Shown: positions 25,072 to 34,046, numbered from the stretch's first letter. The stretch: DNA of 64,000 nucleotides from Chitinophagaceae bacterium (GCA_016720565.1 JADKKJ010000001.1:558001-622000), one strand, 5' to 3'. The notes: generated by a model not told the origin, from the letters alone. Program-made: numbers and translations.

Positions 25072-25114
25072 GGGATTAGGGATTAGGGATGAGAGATCAG
25101 GGATTTGGGGTGGG
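25072..25114 (+). repeat. Heptamer-repeat element, copy D, with six G-tracts
   Basis: Units GATTAGG, GATTAGG, GATGAGA, GATCAGG, GATTTGG follow one another. They leave G-tracts at 25072-25074, 25079-25081, 25086-25088, 25100-25102, 25107-25110 and 25112-25114, with the first loops being ATTA. The plus strand has G-quadruplex potential like telomeric repeats. It lies in the divergent region between the ECF sigma gene and the gene at 25266 and has no C-rich partner arm nearby. Confidence 0.8.
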
Positions 25115-25265
25115 TAACTTTAAAGTTCTTCTTAATTTGTGTAACCGGTCAAGGCCGGCGGTAGTCTGAGATGATATAACCGCTCAAAAAACAGGCTGTA
25201 ACCTTAAAACAAGTGCTGTAGTCTGATAAAGGGAGCAACATCTTAAACCATTTAAAAATCATTTT

Positions 25266-25637
25266 ATGCACGAAGGACAATTAGCGATCATTTGGCTGCT
25301 GCTGAGTACGCTTGCTTTTTTTATGCTGGTATTCGGTTTGCGCTATATCATCAATAAAGAGAATATGGCCATGATCGAGAAAGGATTAAACCCTAAAGAA
25401 TTCGCCAACCGACCTGCTCCTTACAAGAATTTGAAATGGGCCCTGCTGCTCATGGGTGCAGGAATTGGCCTTTTCCTGGCCTATTTACTGGATAATTTTG
25501 CCCTGCCTCACAGGTTCGATGGTGGCGATAATGCGCCGATCTATTTTTCCCTGATAGCTATTGGAGCCGGTGCGGGCCTGTTTGGATCTTACCGCATGGA
25601 AAAGAAATGGTGGGACGAGAATAAGTCAGGCAAATAA
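25266..25637 (+). CDS. Small membrane protein, DUF6249-like
   Basis: The 123-residue protein has three hydrophobic segments (about residues 8-28, 55-77 and 92-112), an amphipathic loop with NKENMAMIEKGLNPKEF, and a basic/aromatic C-terminus (EKKWWDEN). This layout resembles the small Bacteroidota membrane proteins annotated as DUF6249, which often lie near ECF sigma/anti-sigma genes; the family name is from memory. It is divergent from the sigma gene, with a G-rich heptamer element between. Its stop abuts that of the S41 protease gene in the hexamer TAATTA. Confidence 0.7.
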   Translation: MHEGQLAIIWLLLSTLAFFMLVFGLRYIINKENMAMIEKGLNPKEFANRPAPYKNLKWALLLMGAGIGLFLAYLLDNFALPHRFDGGDNAPIYFSLIAIGAGAGLFGSYRMEKKWWDENKSGK

Positions 25638-27218
25638 TTACCTGAGTATCTTTTTTAATGCCGGATCTTCCTGGTTTATCACCTGGTAGAATCCGGTATT
25701 TCTCCATCTGAACCTGGCCAGCAGGGCCTTCAGCCTGAGCTTTACGAAGTTCTTATCAGAATCTGACCAGTGTGCCGAACTAATTGAATCGGAGGTAAGA
25801 GTAGAATAGCCTTTCCAGAGTTCTTCTGCATTAAAATTACCGGCATAATCTGTGGCGCTGCTGTAATGGTCTATCTGCTGCTGGTGATTACGATAATAGC
25901 TATAAATATAATTGCTGAGTTTATTGCTGCCCAGTAAAGCATTGATCGAGGACTTGTAACTGTTGGTATCTGCGGATACAAAAATATCGGGGGTGATACC
26001 ATCTCCTCCATATAAAGTATCATGGCAGGCGGTCACATATCGCTTGCCGGTATTATGCACATGGATGGAATCCAGGGAGAACATCTCACCACTGTTATAG
26101 CGCTCATACACTTCATCCATATAGATCTTTTTGCCTTTGGCATAGGATCGCTGTATACTACGTCCAAGCGGGGTGTAATACCTGGCCACGGTAAGGCGGA
26201 TCGCAGCCCCGTCGCTGAGTGAATATTGTTCCTGCACAAGGCCTTTGCCGAATGTTCTTCTGCCAATGATGGTGGCGCGGCACCAATCCTGCAGGGCTCC
26301 CGCCAGTACCTCACTGGCGCTGGCTGATAGCTCATCTACCAGTAAATAAACTTTACCGGTCTCAAAAATGCCCGGCCTTTTGCAGCGGTATTCGCGTTTG
26401 CGGCTATTCACTCCTTCTGTATAGACCACCAGTTTTTCCCCGTCAAGGAATTCGTCGGCTATATCCACCGCTTCATTCATAAAACCTCCTCCATTGCCGC
26501 GGATGTCAAAGACCAGGGTTTGCAGGCCTTGTTTTTTCAACTGCTCCATGGCATCCATGAATTCTTCATAACTATTATCGGTGAATTTGTTCAGTTTAAT
26601 ATAGCCGGTGGTCTTATCGATCATATAACTGGCATCTACTGAAGGAACGGGTATAGTACCACGGGTGACAGGGATATCCATTTTCTTCCCGTCCCGAACG
26701 ATCTTAAGAACAGCCTTAGAGCCTCTCTGGCCGCGTATATATTTCTTGATCTCTTCAGTGGTCATTTGTTTTCCAATGATGGGATGTTCATCAACTCCGA
26801 CGATCTTATCGCCCACTTTCAATCCTGCTTTTTCGCTGGGCCCTTCCGGTATAACAAATACCACGGTAACTGTATCATCGAATAGGTTGAACTCAACGCC
26901 AATGCCCTCAAAATTGCCGGCCAGGTCCTCATTCGCGGCCTTCAGGTCAACCGGGGGGAGATAAACCGAATGCGGATCCAGTTCAGACATCATCTGTTCC
27001 AGGGCACGGCCCTCCAATGAATCGAGGTTCACAGAATCCACGTATTTAAGCCGTATCAGGTCAAGGGCCTCCTGCAAACTGCCGCCCCGGTCATTCCGGA
27101 AGATCCCATCCTTGCTGCCACTATTCCCATTAAGTTGATAGCCCAGCACCATTCCAACGATCAGTACAATGGAAAATATTAATGGAAGCCAGATCTGAAA
27201 TTTTTTATTGCCAGCCAT
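25638..27218 (-). CDS. S41-family C-terminal processing peptidase (CtpA/Prc-like)
   Basis: A periplasmic or membrane-anchored serine protease, 526 residues from the ATG at 27218 (MAGNKKFQIWLPLIFSIV); nine upstream residues are not needed. An N-terminal hydrophobic anchor (residues 7-27) is followed by a PDZ domain (about 95-175: VFVIPEGPSEKAGLKVGDKI). The tail-specific protease core follows, with FDIRGNGGGFMNEAVDIAD, the catalytic Ser in DELSASASEVLAGAL and the general-base Lys in GRRTFGKGLVQEQY. Such proteases trim C-termini of envelope proteins and peptidoglycan-associated factors. It converges with the gene ending at 25637 and is divergent from the kinase at 27312. Confidence 0.9.
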   Translation of the reverse strand: MAGNKKFQIWLPLIFSIVLIVGMVLGYQLNGNSGSKDGIFRNDRGGSLQEALDLIRLKYVDSVNLDSLEGRALEQMMSELDPHSVYLPPVDLKAANEDLAGNFEGIGVEFNLFDDTVTVVFVIPEGPSEKAGLKVGDKIVGVDEHPIIGKQMTTEEIKKYIRGQRGSKAVLKIVRDGKKMDIPVTRGTIPVPSVDASYMIDKTTGYIKLNKFTDNSYEEFMDAMEQLKKQGLQTLVFDIRGNGGGFMNEAVDIADEFLDGEKLVVYTEGVNSRKREYRCKRPGIFETGKVYLLVDELSASASEVLAGALQDWCRATIIGRRTFGKGLVQEQYSLSDGAAIRLTVARYYTPLGRSIQRSYAKGKKIYMDEVYERYNSGEMFSLDSIHVHNTGKRYVTACHDTLYGGDGITPDIFVSADTNSYKSSINALLGSNKLSNYIYSYYRNHQQQIDHYSSATDYAGNFNAEELWKGYSTLTSDSISSAHWSDSDKNFVKLRLKALLARFRWRNTGFYQVINQEDPALKKILR

Positions 27219-27311
27219 ACTGCTTAAATGCTTAATTTGTCGCAAAATAACATAAAGTTTCTGCTTGGTTCCGATACTTTATGAACCCTTTACCCCGGCC
27301 ACTTAATAATC

Positions 27312-28154
27312 ATGGCAACAGTAAAACTGATCGCTGACAGTGGGGCTACCAAAGCTGACTGGTGCCTGTTGACCGATGGAAGGAAAAAAACCATCAGTAC
27401 CCAGGGTATAAGCCCCTATTTTCTAAATACAGATCAGATCACCGAATTACTGCGCAAAGAACTTGTTCCCCTACTGGGAAAACATAGCGTGGAGGAGATC
27501 TATTATTATGGAACAGGTTGCGCCAACCCTGCCAATGCCCGTTCAGTAAAAAAAGCGCTCAGGAACATTTTTCCATCTGCCTATTCGGAAGTGACCCATG
27601 ACCTGATGGCCGCAGCCCGCGCTTTATTGGGAAATGAAAAAGGAATAGCCTGCATTCTGGGAACAGGCTCCAATTCCTGCTATTACAATGGTAAAAAGAT
27701 CGTTCGGAACAGTCCCGGATTAGGTTATGTGCTCGGTGACGAGGGAAGTGGAGCCTATCTCGGTAAGAAAGTGCTTCAGTATTATCTCTATGGTACTTTT
27801 GATGATGAATTAAGAGGGCGTTTTGATCTAACCTATACAACCAATACCAGTGAGATCCTGGAGAACGTCTATAAAAAACCACTCCCTAACCGTTACCTGG
27901 CGGGTTTCGCCAGGTTCCTGGCCGAGAACCGGGGGCATTATATGATAGAGAATATCATTGAAGACGGACTCAACGATTTTTTCTTCAGTCACTTATGCAA
28001 GTACCGCGAAACCTGGACACTACCGGTAAGTTTTACAGGGGGGGTCGCCTATGGATTCGGTGATGTGGTAAAACAATTATGCAATAGCTACGAATTTGAA
28101 CTTGGGCGGATCCTTAAGACACCTATGGATGGATTGATCGCCTATCATCGTTAA
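27312..28154 (+). CDS. BadF/BadG-type ATPase, probable amino-sugar (GlcNAc/MurNAc) kinase
   Basis: The 280-residue ASKHA-fold protein begins with the phosphate-1 motif IADSGATKADWCLL, has the central ATP-binding segment CILGTGSNSCYY and the phosphate-2 region SFTGGVAYGFGDV. BadF/BadG-family members include N-acetylglucosamine kinases and the MurNAc/GlcNAc kinase MurK of Clostridium. The next gene, murQ, starts 9 bp downstream and uses MurNAc-6-phosphate, so a cytoplasmic kinase that provides this substrate (MurK-like) is the most economical reading. GlcNAc kinase alone cannot be excluded. Confidence 0.82.
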   Translation: MATVKLIADSGATKADWCLLTDGRKKTISTQGISPYFLNTDQITELLRKELVPLLGKHSVEEIYYYGTGCANPANARSVKKALRNIFPSAYSEVTHDLMAAARALLGNEKGIACILGTGSNSCYYNGKKIVRNSPGLGYVLGDEGSGAYLGKKVLQYYLYGTFDDELRGRFDLTYTTNTSEILENVYKKPLPNRYLAGFARFLAENRGHYMIENIIEDGLNDFFFSHLCKYRETWTLPVSFTGGVAYGFGDVVKQLCNSYEFELGRILKTPMDGLIAYHR

Positions 28155-28163
28155 AATTTAGAA

Positions 28164-28979
28164 ATGGCCTTCGAGAAAATAACCGAGCAACCAAGCCGCT
28201 ACCGCCACCTGGAAAAAATGCCGGTGGTGGAATTACTGACCAATATTAATAAGGAAGACCAGGTGGTTCCACTTGCGGTAGAACGATCCATTCCACAGAT
28301 AGAAAAATTGGTGGAGGCTGCCGCTGATAAAATGCTGATGGGCGGAAGATTATTTTATATAGGGGCAGGTACCAGCGGAAGATTAGGCATTGTGGATGCA
28401 AGTGAATGCCCGCCTACTTACGGTGTTCCCTATGGACTGGTTATAGGGATCATTGCCGGAGGAGAGAAAGCCATTACCACTGCGGTGGAATTTGCAGAAG
28501 ATGATCATGAGCAGGGTTGGAAAGACCTGCAGCAATTCAATGTTTCAGAGAAAGATGTTGTGATAGGTGTGGCCGCCAGTGGCACCACTCCGTACGTAAT
28601 AGGAGCACTGGACAAATGCAGGGCCCATGGTATCATTACCGGCAGTATTTCCTGTAACCCTGATGCGCCTGTAAGCGCCGCTGCTGATTTCCCTATTGAA
28701 GTACTGGTTGGTCCGGAATTCGTCACTGGTAGCACTCGTATGAAAAGCGGCACTGCGCAAAAACTGGTATTGAACATGATCTCCACCTCACTGATGATAC
28801 AGTTAGGAAGAGTGGAGGATAATAAGATGGTGAATATGCAGCTTACCAATGATAAACTGGTTGACCGGGGTACTAAAATGCTAATGGAGCGGATCCGCCT
28901 GGACGAATATGAAACTGCTAAAGAGATGCTGTTGAAATATGGCAGTGTTAAAAAGGCTGCTGATGCCTATGGAAAATAA
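28164..28979 (+). CDS. murQ: N-acetylmuramic acid 6-phosphate etherase
   Basis: MurQ removes the D-lactyl ether of MurNAc-6-phosphate to give GlcNAc-6-phosphate in peptidoglycan recycling. The 271-residue protein has the opening TEQPSRYRHLEKM, the SIS-domain core GGRLFYIGAGTSGRLGIVDASECPPTYG, and the second conserved stretch GVAASGTTPYVIGAL. The MurQ signature SCNPDAP and FVTGSTRMKSGTAQKLVLNM follow. It is a little shorter than the E. coli enzyme. The kinase gene lies 9 bp upstream, and the next gene starts inside the murQ 3' end. Confidence 0.93.
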   Translation: MAFEKITEQPSRYRHLEKMPVVELLTNINKEDQVVPLAVERSIPQIEKLVEAAADKMLMGGRLFYIGAGTSGRLGIVDASECPPTYGVPYGLVIGIIAGGEKAITTAVEFAEDDHEQGWKDLQQFNVSEKDVVIGVAASGTTPYVIGALDKCRAHGIITGSISCNPDAPVSAAADFPIEVLVGPEFVTGSTRMKSGTAQKLVLNMISTSLMIQLGRVEDNKMVNMQLTNDKLVDRGTKMLMERIRLDEYETAKEMLLKYGSVKKAADAYGK

Positions 28980-29712
28980 ATTGTCCCGCTCAGCGATGTT
29001 CGACTGGGTTGTATTCTTTACCAGCTTTTCCCTCAGTTTTGTTTTTCCCGGGTTTATTAACCTGGTGGCTTCGCCTGCATTTCCCTGGCTGATCCTTGGT
29101 GCAATTTTTTTATATACGCTGGGTGCCTGGCTCAAACATCTTCCCCTGGATATCCGGGCGTCATTACCTGCCTATAAAAAAAGAACCTTTCCGTTGAAAT
29201 ATGCCATGATGTTTGGCCACTGGCTGATCCTGTACGGTGCTTTATATATGTTGCGCCTGCATCTTCAGAATTTCTTCGGCCTGCATTTCCCGGGAGAAAA
29301 ATCAGGCGAAACAGACTGGTACAACTGGTTTTGCCTTTTATTCCCGGTTTTCATTACCTGGCTGGTATATCGCGGTACCAGGAAAAATAATCGCAATAAG
29401 TATACTGAGAACTTGCTTTTCCGAAGAGAACTGGTAGCAGATATTTTACTTTGCCTGTCAGTATCTGTACTTACTTTCTTTTTCTGGGAAAGAGGGGTAA
29501 TGGGGTTAATGACAAAAGATATATTTCCCAAAAACGCCCCTGGCCTTATGATCCAATTCCTGATCCTGGCTATCTGTTTTGTCCTTTTCTATCTTCCATT
29601 GCGGTATCTTTTTCTTGTAGAGGATCATAGCAGCCGCCAGACCTGGCAGCGTTTTTTTCTCATCTTCGGATTTTTAGCGATCCGTTTTCTCTTCATTTTC
29701 CTGGATCTTTAA
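28969..29712 (+). CDS. Polytopic membrane protein of unknown function, overlapping murQ
   Basis: The start is the ATG at 28969 (MENKLSRSAMFDWV); an ATG two codons earlier (28963) is equally possible. The gene begins 11 bp before the murQ stop, in another frame, implying translational coupling. The 247-residue protein has about seven hydrophobic segments with basic loops (YKKRTFPLK, YRGTRKNNRNK) and no recognised family. Its position suggests a role in amino-sugar or wall-fragment handling, but nothing in the sequence confirms this. Confidence 0.7.
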   Translation: MENKLSRSAMFDWVVFFTSFSLSFVFPGFINLVASPAFPWLILGAIFLYTLGAWLKHLPLDIRASLPAYKKRTFPLKYAMMFGHWLILYGALYMLRLHLQNFFGLHFPGEKSGETDWYNWFCLLFPVFITWLVYRGTRKNNRNKYTENLLFRRELVADILLCLSVSVLTFFFWERGVMGLMTKDIFPKNAPGLMIQFLILAICFVLFYLPLRYLFLVEDHSSRQTWQRFFLIFGFLAIRFLFIFLDL

Positions 29713-29724
29713 AGAACAGGATTC

Positions 29725-29732
29725 TACCTTTG
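29725..29732 (+). promoter_or_regulatory. Predicted -7 box upstream of the 29740 gene
   Basis: TACCTTTG fits TAnnTTTG, 7 bp ahead of the ATG at 29740. This implies a separate short-leader promoter rather than read-through alone. Confidence 0.4.
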
Positions 29733-29739
29733 TGCCATC

Positions 29740-30306
29740 ATGCATAACATCGAGCCTTTTTATAACTGGCGCCATATATATGTAAGCGAAGAAGATGATC
29801 GTTCGCCTTTTTATGGCCGTACCTATTCTGAGTTTGAATATTCCCAAACCGTTTACAATTATTATATCCATCCGCAGTGGGATGATTTTGGCAGCAGGAC
29901 CCTTTACCTGAAGGTGCTGATAGCCGATTACGAGGAGCACTATGCGGTGATCGAATTGCTGGGAGAATGGAATGATGCGGTGGAAAATGATATCATGGAA
30001 CTCAAAAGGGAGGTGCTGGATAAATTCCTGGAAGAAGGAATTTATAAATTCATCCTCGTGGCCGAAAATGTGCTGAACTTCCACAGTGATGGCCGTGACT
30101 ATTATGAAGAATTACAGGAAGATGTGATGGAGGAAAAAGGCTGGGTGGTTTGTTTAAATATGCCCGAGCAAACGCAGTATGATTTTAAACGCGCCCACCT
30201 GGACAAATTTGTGGAATTACAGGAATTACCCAACTGGCGAACCTATAAGCCTTTCCATTTGTTCAGAAAACTGGATACTGAGTTGGAAATGAGGTTGAAT
30301 AGCTGA
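29740..30306 (+). CDS. Conserved acidic cytoplasmic protein of unknown function
   Basis: The 188-residue soluble protein is rich in Glu, Tyr and Phe and has no signal or membrane segment. It begins HNIEPFYNWRHIYVSEEDDRSPF and has a beta-alpha-beta-like middle (LYLKVLIADYEEHYAVIEL, then KFILVAENVLNFH). The C-terminal stretch reads ELPNWRTYKPFHLFRKL. I do not recognise the family. It lies 27 bp after the membrane protein and upstream of sdhC. Confidence 0.65.
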   Translation: MHNIEPFYNWRHIYVSEEDDRSPFYGRTYSEFEYSQTVYNYYIHPQWDDFGSRTLYLKVLIADYEEHYAVIELLGEWNDAVENDIMELKREVLDKFLEEGIYKFILVAENVLNFHSDGRDYYEELQEDVMEEKGWVVCLNMPEQTQYDFKRAHLDKFVELQELPNWRTYKPFHLFRKLDTELEMRLNS

Positions 30307-30349
30307 GCATAATCATTTAGTTTTTTGTGTTTTTTTCTTCATCTACCAG

Positions 30350-30357
30350 TAACTTTG
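30350..30357 (+). promoter_or_regulatory. Predicted -7 box for sdhCAB
   Basis: TAACTTTG fits TAnnTTTG; a TTTG at 30324-30327 is a possible -33 element, although the 22-bp spacing is wide. It lies 51 bp upstream of the sdhC ATG. Confidence 0.5.
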
Positions 30358-30408
30358 GCCACCAAAAGCACCCCTGGTGCAATTACTCACTCTTCCTTAA
30401 CTGCAATT

Positions 30409-31110
30409 ATGAAATGGTCTGAACTGTTCACGTCTTCGATCGGAAAAAAATGGGTGATGGCAATATCCGGACTTTGCCTCATTGGATTCCTGCTGGTTCA
30501 CGTTACCCTTAATACATTGATCTGGGCAAATATTTTTGTTCCGGAAGACAATGGTGAGATCTTCAACCGTGCTGCGCACTGGCTGGGTAGCAACCTGATC
30601 CCAAGGATACTTGAAGTGGGTTTATTCCTGTTCTTTATCATCCACATCATACAGGGTTATGTACTCGAACTGCAGAACCGCAGCAAAAGAGGAAAAGGAT
30701 ATAAAGTGCCCATGGGTTCTGAAGGAAGCAATTGGTATCGCAAATCAATGGGTCTTTTGGGTACCCTGATATTTATTTTCCTGGTAGTGCATATTTCTAA
30801 TTTCTGGATCTCTTCCCGTTTCGGCGGTTTAAAAGAGATCACTTATCCTGATGGAGAAACCTTTCACAACCTCTATGGGGAAATGATCACGGTGTTCCAG
30901 GAATTATGGATCGTGATACTCTACGTGCTGGGATGTGTTTCGCTGGCCTGGCACCTGATCCATGGATTTCAGAGTGCATTCCGGACCATCGGTGTTTCGA
31001 ATAAAAAATACCTGGCTTTGCTGAATGCTACCGGAATTGGATTTTCATTACTGGTGAGTATACTTTTCGCAGCTATGCCATTGAGCATTTACCTGGGTTG
31101 GGTCAAATGA
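30409..31110 (+). CDS. sdhC: Succinate dehydrogenase cytochrome b subunit
   Basis: The membrane anchor of complex II, 233 residues from the ATG at 30409 (MKWSELFTSSIGKKWVMAISG). It has five hydrophobic segments with His residues in helices (LLVHVTLN, FIIHIIQG, LVVHISN, AWHLIHGFQ) that can ligate two hemes. This is the single-subunit diheme type used by Bacteroidota fumarate reductase/succinate dehydrogenase. It precedes sdhA by 44 bp and sdhB follows, forming the usual C-A-B operon of this phylum. Confidence 0.92.
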   Translation: MKWSELFTSSIGKKWVMAISGLCLIGFLLVHVTLNTLIWANIFVPEDNGEIFNRAAHWLGSNLIPRILEVGLFLFFIIHIIQGYVLELQNRSKRGKGYKVPMGSEGSNWYRKSMGLLGTLIFIFLVVHISNFWISSRFGGLKEITYPDGETFHNLYGEMITVFQELWIVILYVLGCVSLAWHLIHGFQSAFRTIGVSNKKYLALLNATGIGFSLLVSILFAAMPLSIYLGWVK

Positions 31111-31154
31111 TCCGATCATAACATCTTACTATAACATTAAACGCTATACTTTTT

Positions 31155-33131
31155 ATGTTGGAAGCCAAAACACCCACCGGGCCCTTAGATCAGAAATGGA
31201 CCTATTATAAAGGACATTGCCGACTTGTAAACCCGGCCAACAAAAGAAAACTGGAAGTGATCGTAGTGGGTACCGGACTTGCTGGTGCCTCCGCTGCTGC
31301 TTCACTTGCAGAATTAGGATATACCGTAAAAGCTTTTTGTTTTCAGGATTCTCCCCGTAGGGCACATAGTATCGCCGCCCAGGGAGGGATCAATGCAGCA
31401 AAGAATTACCAGAATGACGGAGACTCTGTATTCCGCTTATTTTATGATACTATCAAAGGAGGCGATTATCGCGCCCGCGAATCTAATGTGCACCGTCTCG
31501 CGGAAATCAGCACCAGCATCATCGACCAGTGCGTGGCCCAGGGTGTTCCCTTCGCCCGTGAATATGGCGGCCTGCTGAATAACCGTTCATTCGGAGGAAC
31601 CCAGGTTAAAAGAACTTTTTATGCGGCCGGTCAAACAGGTCAGCAATTGCTTATCGGTGCCTACCAGGCCCTTGAACGCCAGGTGAACCTGGGAAATGTC
31701 AAAATGTATTCCCGTCATGAGATGCTGGATGTGGTAATGATAGATGGCAAGGCCCGCGGCATCATTTGCCGTAACCTGGTGAATGGAGAACTGGAAAGGC
31801 ATTTTGGCCACGCGGTTTTATTATGTACCGGTGGATATGGCAACGTATTTTATCTCTCCACCAATGCCATGGGATCTAATGTGACCGCAGCCTGGAAAGC
31901 ACATAAGAAAGGAGCCCAGTTTGGAAACCCCTGCTTTACGCAGATACATCCTACCTGTATCCCGGTCAGTGGCGACCATCAATCCAAACTTACCCTGATG
32001 TCTGAATCATTGAGAAATGACGGACGTATCTGGGTGCCCAAGCAAAAAGGAGACAAACGAAAAGCGAATGATATTCCTGAAGAAGAAAGGGATTATTATC
32101 TCGAAAGAAGATACCCTGCATTTGGTAACCTGGTTCCAAGGGATGTGGCCTCCCGCGCGGCAAAAGAAAGATGTGATGCCGGTTATGGGGTAGGTACCAC
32201 CGGACAGGCAGTGTACCTGGATTTTAAATTCAACCTCATCAATAAATATGGCCGCGCCGAAGCAAGTAAGCACGGCATTGATAACCCCGATAATGATACG
32301 CTTGTAAGACTTGGTAAAGAAGTGGTGAAAGAAGAGTACGGAAATCTTTTTGATATGTACGAAAAGATCACCGGCGAAAATCCATATGAAGTGCCCATGC
32401 GTATCTATCCTGCGGTGCATTATACCATGGGAGGTTTGTGGGTGGATTATGAACTGATGACCACGATGAAAGGACTTTATGCATTGGGAGAAGCCAATTT
32501 CTCCGATCACGGAGCTAACCGTTTGGGGGCCTCTGCACTCATGCAGGGTTTGGCGGATGGATATTTCGTGATCCCCTATACCATTGGGAATTACCTGGCA
32601 GATGAGATCGCAGTGAAACCGATCGATACCGAACATCCTGCTTTTGTTGAAGCGGAAAAACAGGTAAGCGACCGCATTAATACTTTAATGAACATAAAGG
32701 GAAGTCAGACTGTTGAAAGTTTCCACAAGCGTTTAGGAAAGATCATGTGGGAGAAATGCGGAATGGCGCGTAATGAGCAGGGTTTGAAAGAGGCGATTGA
32801 AGAGATACGTGCATTGAAAAAAGAATTCTGGTCAGATGTAAGAGTGCCCGGCATCGTAAAGGAAATGAACCCGGAATTGGATAAGGCTGGTCGTGTTGCC
32901 GATTTCATTGAACTGGGAGAATTGATGTGCCTGGATGCGCTTGATAGGAAAGAAAGCTGCGGAGGCCATTTCAGGGAAGAGAGCCAGACAGAAGAAGGAG
33001 AAGCGCTGCGCGATGATGAAAATTTCACCTATGTATCCTCCTGGGAATTTAAAGGGGAAAGCCAGTGGCAGTTAAATAAAGAACCACTTCAGTTTGAAGT
33101 AGCGAAACCTTCTCAACGTTCTTACAAGTAA
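31155..33131 (+). CDS. sdhA: Succinate dehydrogenase / fumarate reductase flavoprotein subunit
   Basis: The 658-residue FAD subunit that oxidises succinate to fumarate. The dinucleotide-binding motif is VVGTGLAGASAAASLAELG; the predicted covalent FAD-His is His71 in RRAHSIAAQGGIN. The substrate site contains the HPTCIP segment and HYTMGGLWVDYE, and the conserved C-terminal part is LMCLDALDRKESCGGHFREE. The length fits the long Bacteroidota type. It is followed by sdhB 25 bp downstream. Confidence 0.95.
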   Translation: MLEAKTPTGPLDQKWTYYKGHCRLVNPANKRKLEVIVVGTGLAGASAAASLAELGYTVKAFCFQDSPRRAHSIAAQGGINAAKNYQNDGDSVFRLFYDTIKGGDYRARESNVHRLAEISTSIIDQCVAQGVPFAREYGGLLNNRSFGGTQVKRTFYAAGQTGQQLLIGAYQALERQVNLGNVKMYSRHEMLDVVMIDGKARGIICRNLVNGELERHFGHAVLLCTGGYGNVFYLSTNAMGSNVTAAWKAHKKGAQFGNPCFTQIHPTCIPVSGDHQSKLTLMSESLRNDGRIWVPKQKGDKRKANDIPEEERDYYLERRYPAFGNLVPRDVASRAAKERCDAGYGVGTTGQAVYLDFKFNLINKYGRAEASKHGIDNPDNDTLVRLGKEVVKEEYGNLFDMYEKITGENPYEVPMRIYPAVHYTMGGLWVDYELMTTMKGLYALGEANFSDHGANRLGASALMQGLADGYFVIPYTIGNYLADEIAVKPIDTEHPAFVEAEKQVSDRINTLMNIKGSQTVESFHKRLGKIMWEKCGMARNEQGLKEAIEEIRALKKEFWSDVRVPGIVKEMNPELDKAGRVADFIELGELMCLDALDRKESCGGHFREESQTEEGEALRDDENFTYVSSWEFKGESQWQLNKEPLQFEVAKPSQRSYK

Positions 33132-33156
33132 AATTAAAAGACTAACTAATTCAGCT

Positions 33157-33918
33157 ATGGAACAGAATACCATGAATTTGACACTGAAAGTTTGGAGGCA
33201 GAAAAATTCGGGCGATCCCGGTGGTTTTGCCACCTACCCGGTGAAGAATATCTCGGCAGAAATGTCATTCCTAGAAATGTTCGACGTACTAAATGAGGAA
33301 CTGATCCGCGAAGGGAAAGACCCCATTGCATTCGATCATGATTGCCGCGAAGGCATCTGCGGTATGTGTTCCATGTATATTAATGGCCGTCCCCATGGTC
33401 CCTGGGAAAAGAATACTGTTTGCCAATTGCATATGCGCGCTTATAAAGATGGAGATACTATTGTTGTAGAACCATGGAGAGCAAAATCTTTCCCGGTGCT
33501 GAAAGACCTGGTAGTGGATCGCGGTGCTTTCGACCGTATCATCCAGGCCGGTGGATATATCTCAGTGAATACAGGTAGTCCTGTTGATGCAAATGCTGTT
33601 CCTGTTGAAAAGGAAAAAGCAGATGCTGCCTTTGCAGCGGCCGCCTGTATAGGATGCGGTGCCTGTGTGGCCGCCTGTAAAAACTCTTCCGCCTTGTTAT
33701 TTGTTTCAGCGAAAGTTTCTCATCTGGCCCTTCTTCCCCAGGGTGCTCCTGAAAGAAGGTCCAGGGCCCTGAATATGGTTGCACAAATGGATAAAGAGGG
33801 ATTCGGAGCCTGTACCAATACCGGCGCCTGCGAAGCTGTTTGTCCCAAAGGAATTTCTATTGAAAATATTGCGAGGTTGAACCGTGAGTTCATAGGTGCG
33901 GGGATGAGTGGGGAATAG
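33157..33918 (+). CDS. sdhB: Succinate dehydrogenase iron-sulfur subunit
   Basis: The 253-residue electron-transfer subunit linking flavin to membrane quinone. The 2Fe-2S ligands are Cys63, Cys68, Cys71 and Cys89 (CREGICGMC and the later Cys in TVCQLHM). The 4Fe-4S/3Fe-4S clusters use CIGCGACVAAC and CTNTGACEAVCPKGI. Start is the ATG at 33157. A GTTGAG-type element (33921-33950) begins 2 bp after its stop and may end the operon. Confidence 0.94.
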   Translation: MEQNTMNLTLKVWRQKNSGDPGGFATYPVKNISAEMSFLEMFDVLNEELIREGKDPIAFDHDCREGICGMCSMYINGRPHGPWEKNTVCQLHMRAYKDGDTIVVEPWRAKSFPVLKDLVVDRGAFDRIIQAGGYISVNTGSPVDANAVPVEKEKADAAFAAAACIGCGACVAACKNSSALLFVSAKVSHLALLPQGAPERRSRALNMVAQMDKEGFGACTNTGACEAVCPKGISIENIARLNREFIGAGMSGE

Positions 33919-33920
33919 GG

Positions 33921-33967
33921 GTTGAGAGGTTGATAAGTTGAGAGTTGAGGGTTCCTGCCTGGGGCAG
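33921..33967. repeat. GTTGAG-type element, copy C, with CTGCCTGGGGCAG hairpin
   Basis: Units GTTGAGAG, GTTGATAA, GTTGAGA, GTTGAGG at 33921-33950 are followed by a small hairpin CTGCC TGG GGCAG at 33955-33967. The 15-mer TCCTGCCTGGGGCAG (33953-33967) recurs exactly at 38765-38779, inside copy E. No opposite-strand arm is seen here. Confidence 0.75.
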
Positions 33968-34046
33968 TAGGCTAATTAACAGCATAGGATAACTTTGAGG
34001 CAATAAAACCCTCAAATTTTACGATTTTGAGTGAAATGTATCATTC

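Noticed and set aside
32007..32636. 209-residue antisense frame in sdhA
   Set aside because: A shadow frame over a fully conserved flavoprotein; no independent evidence.
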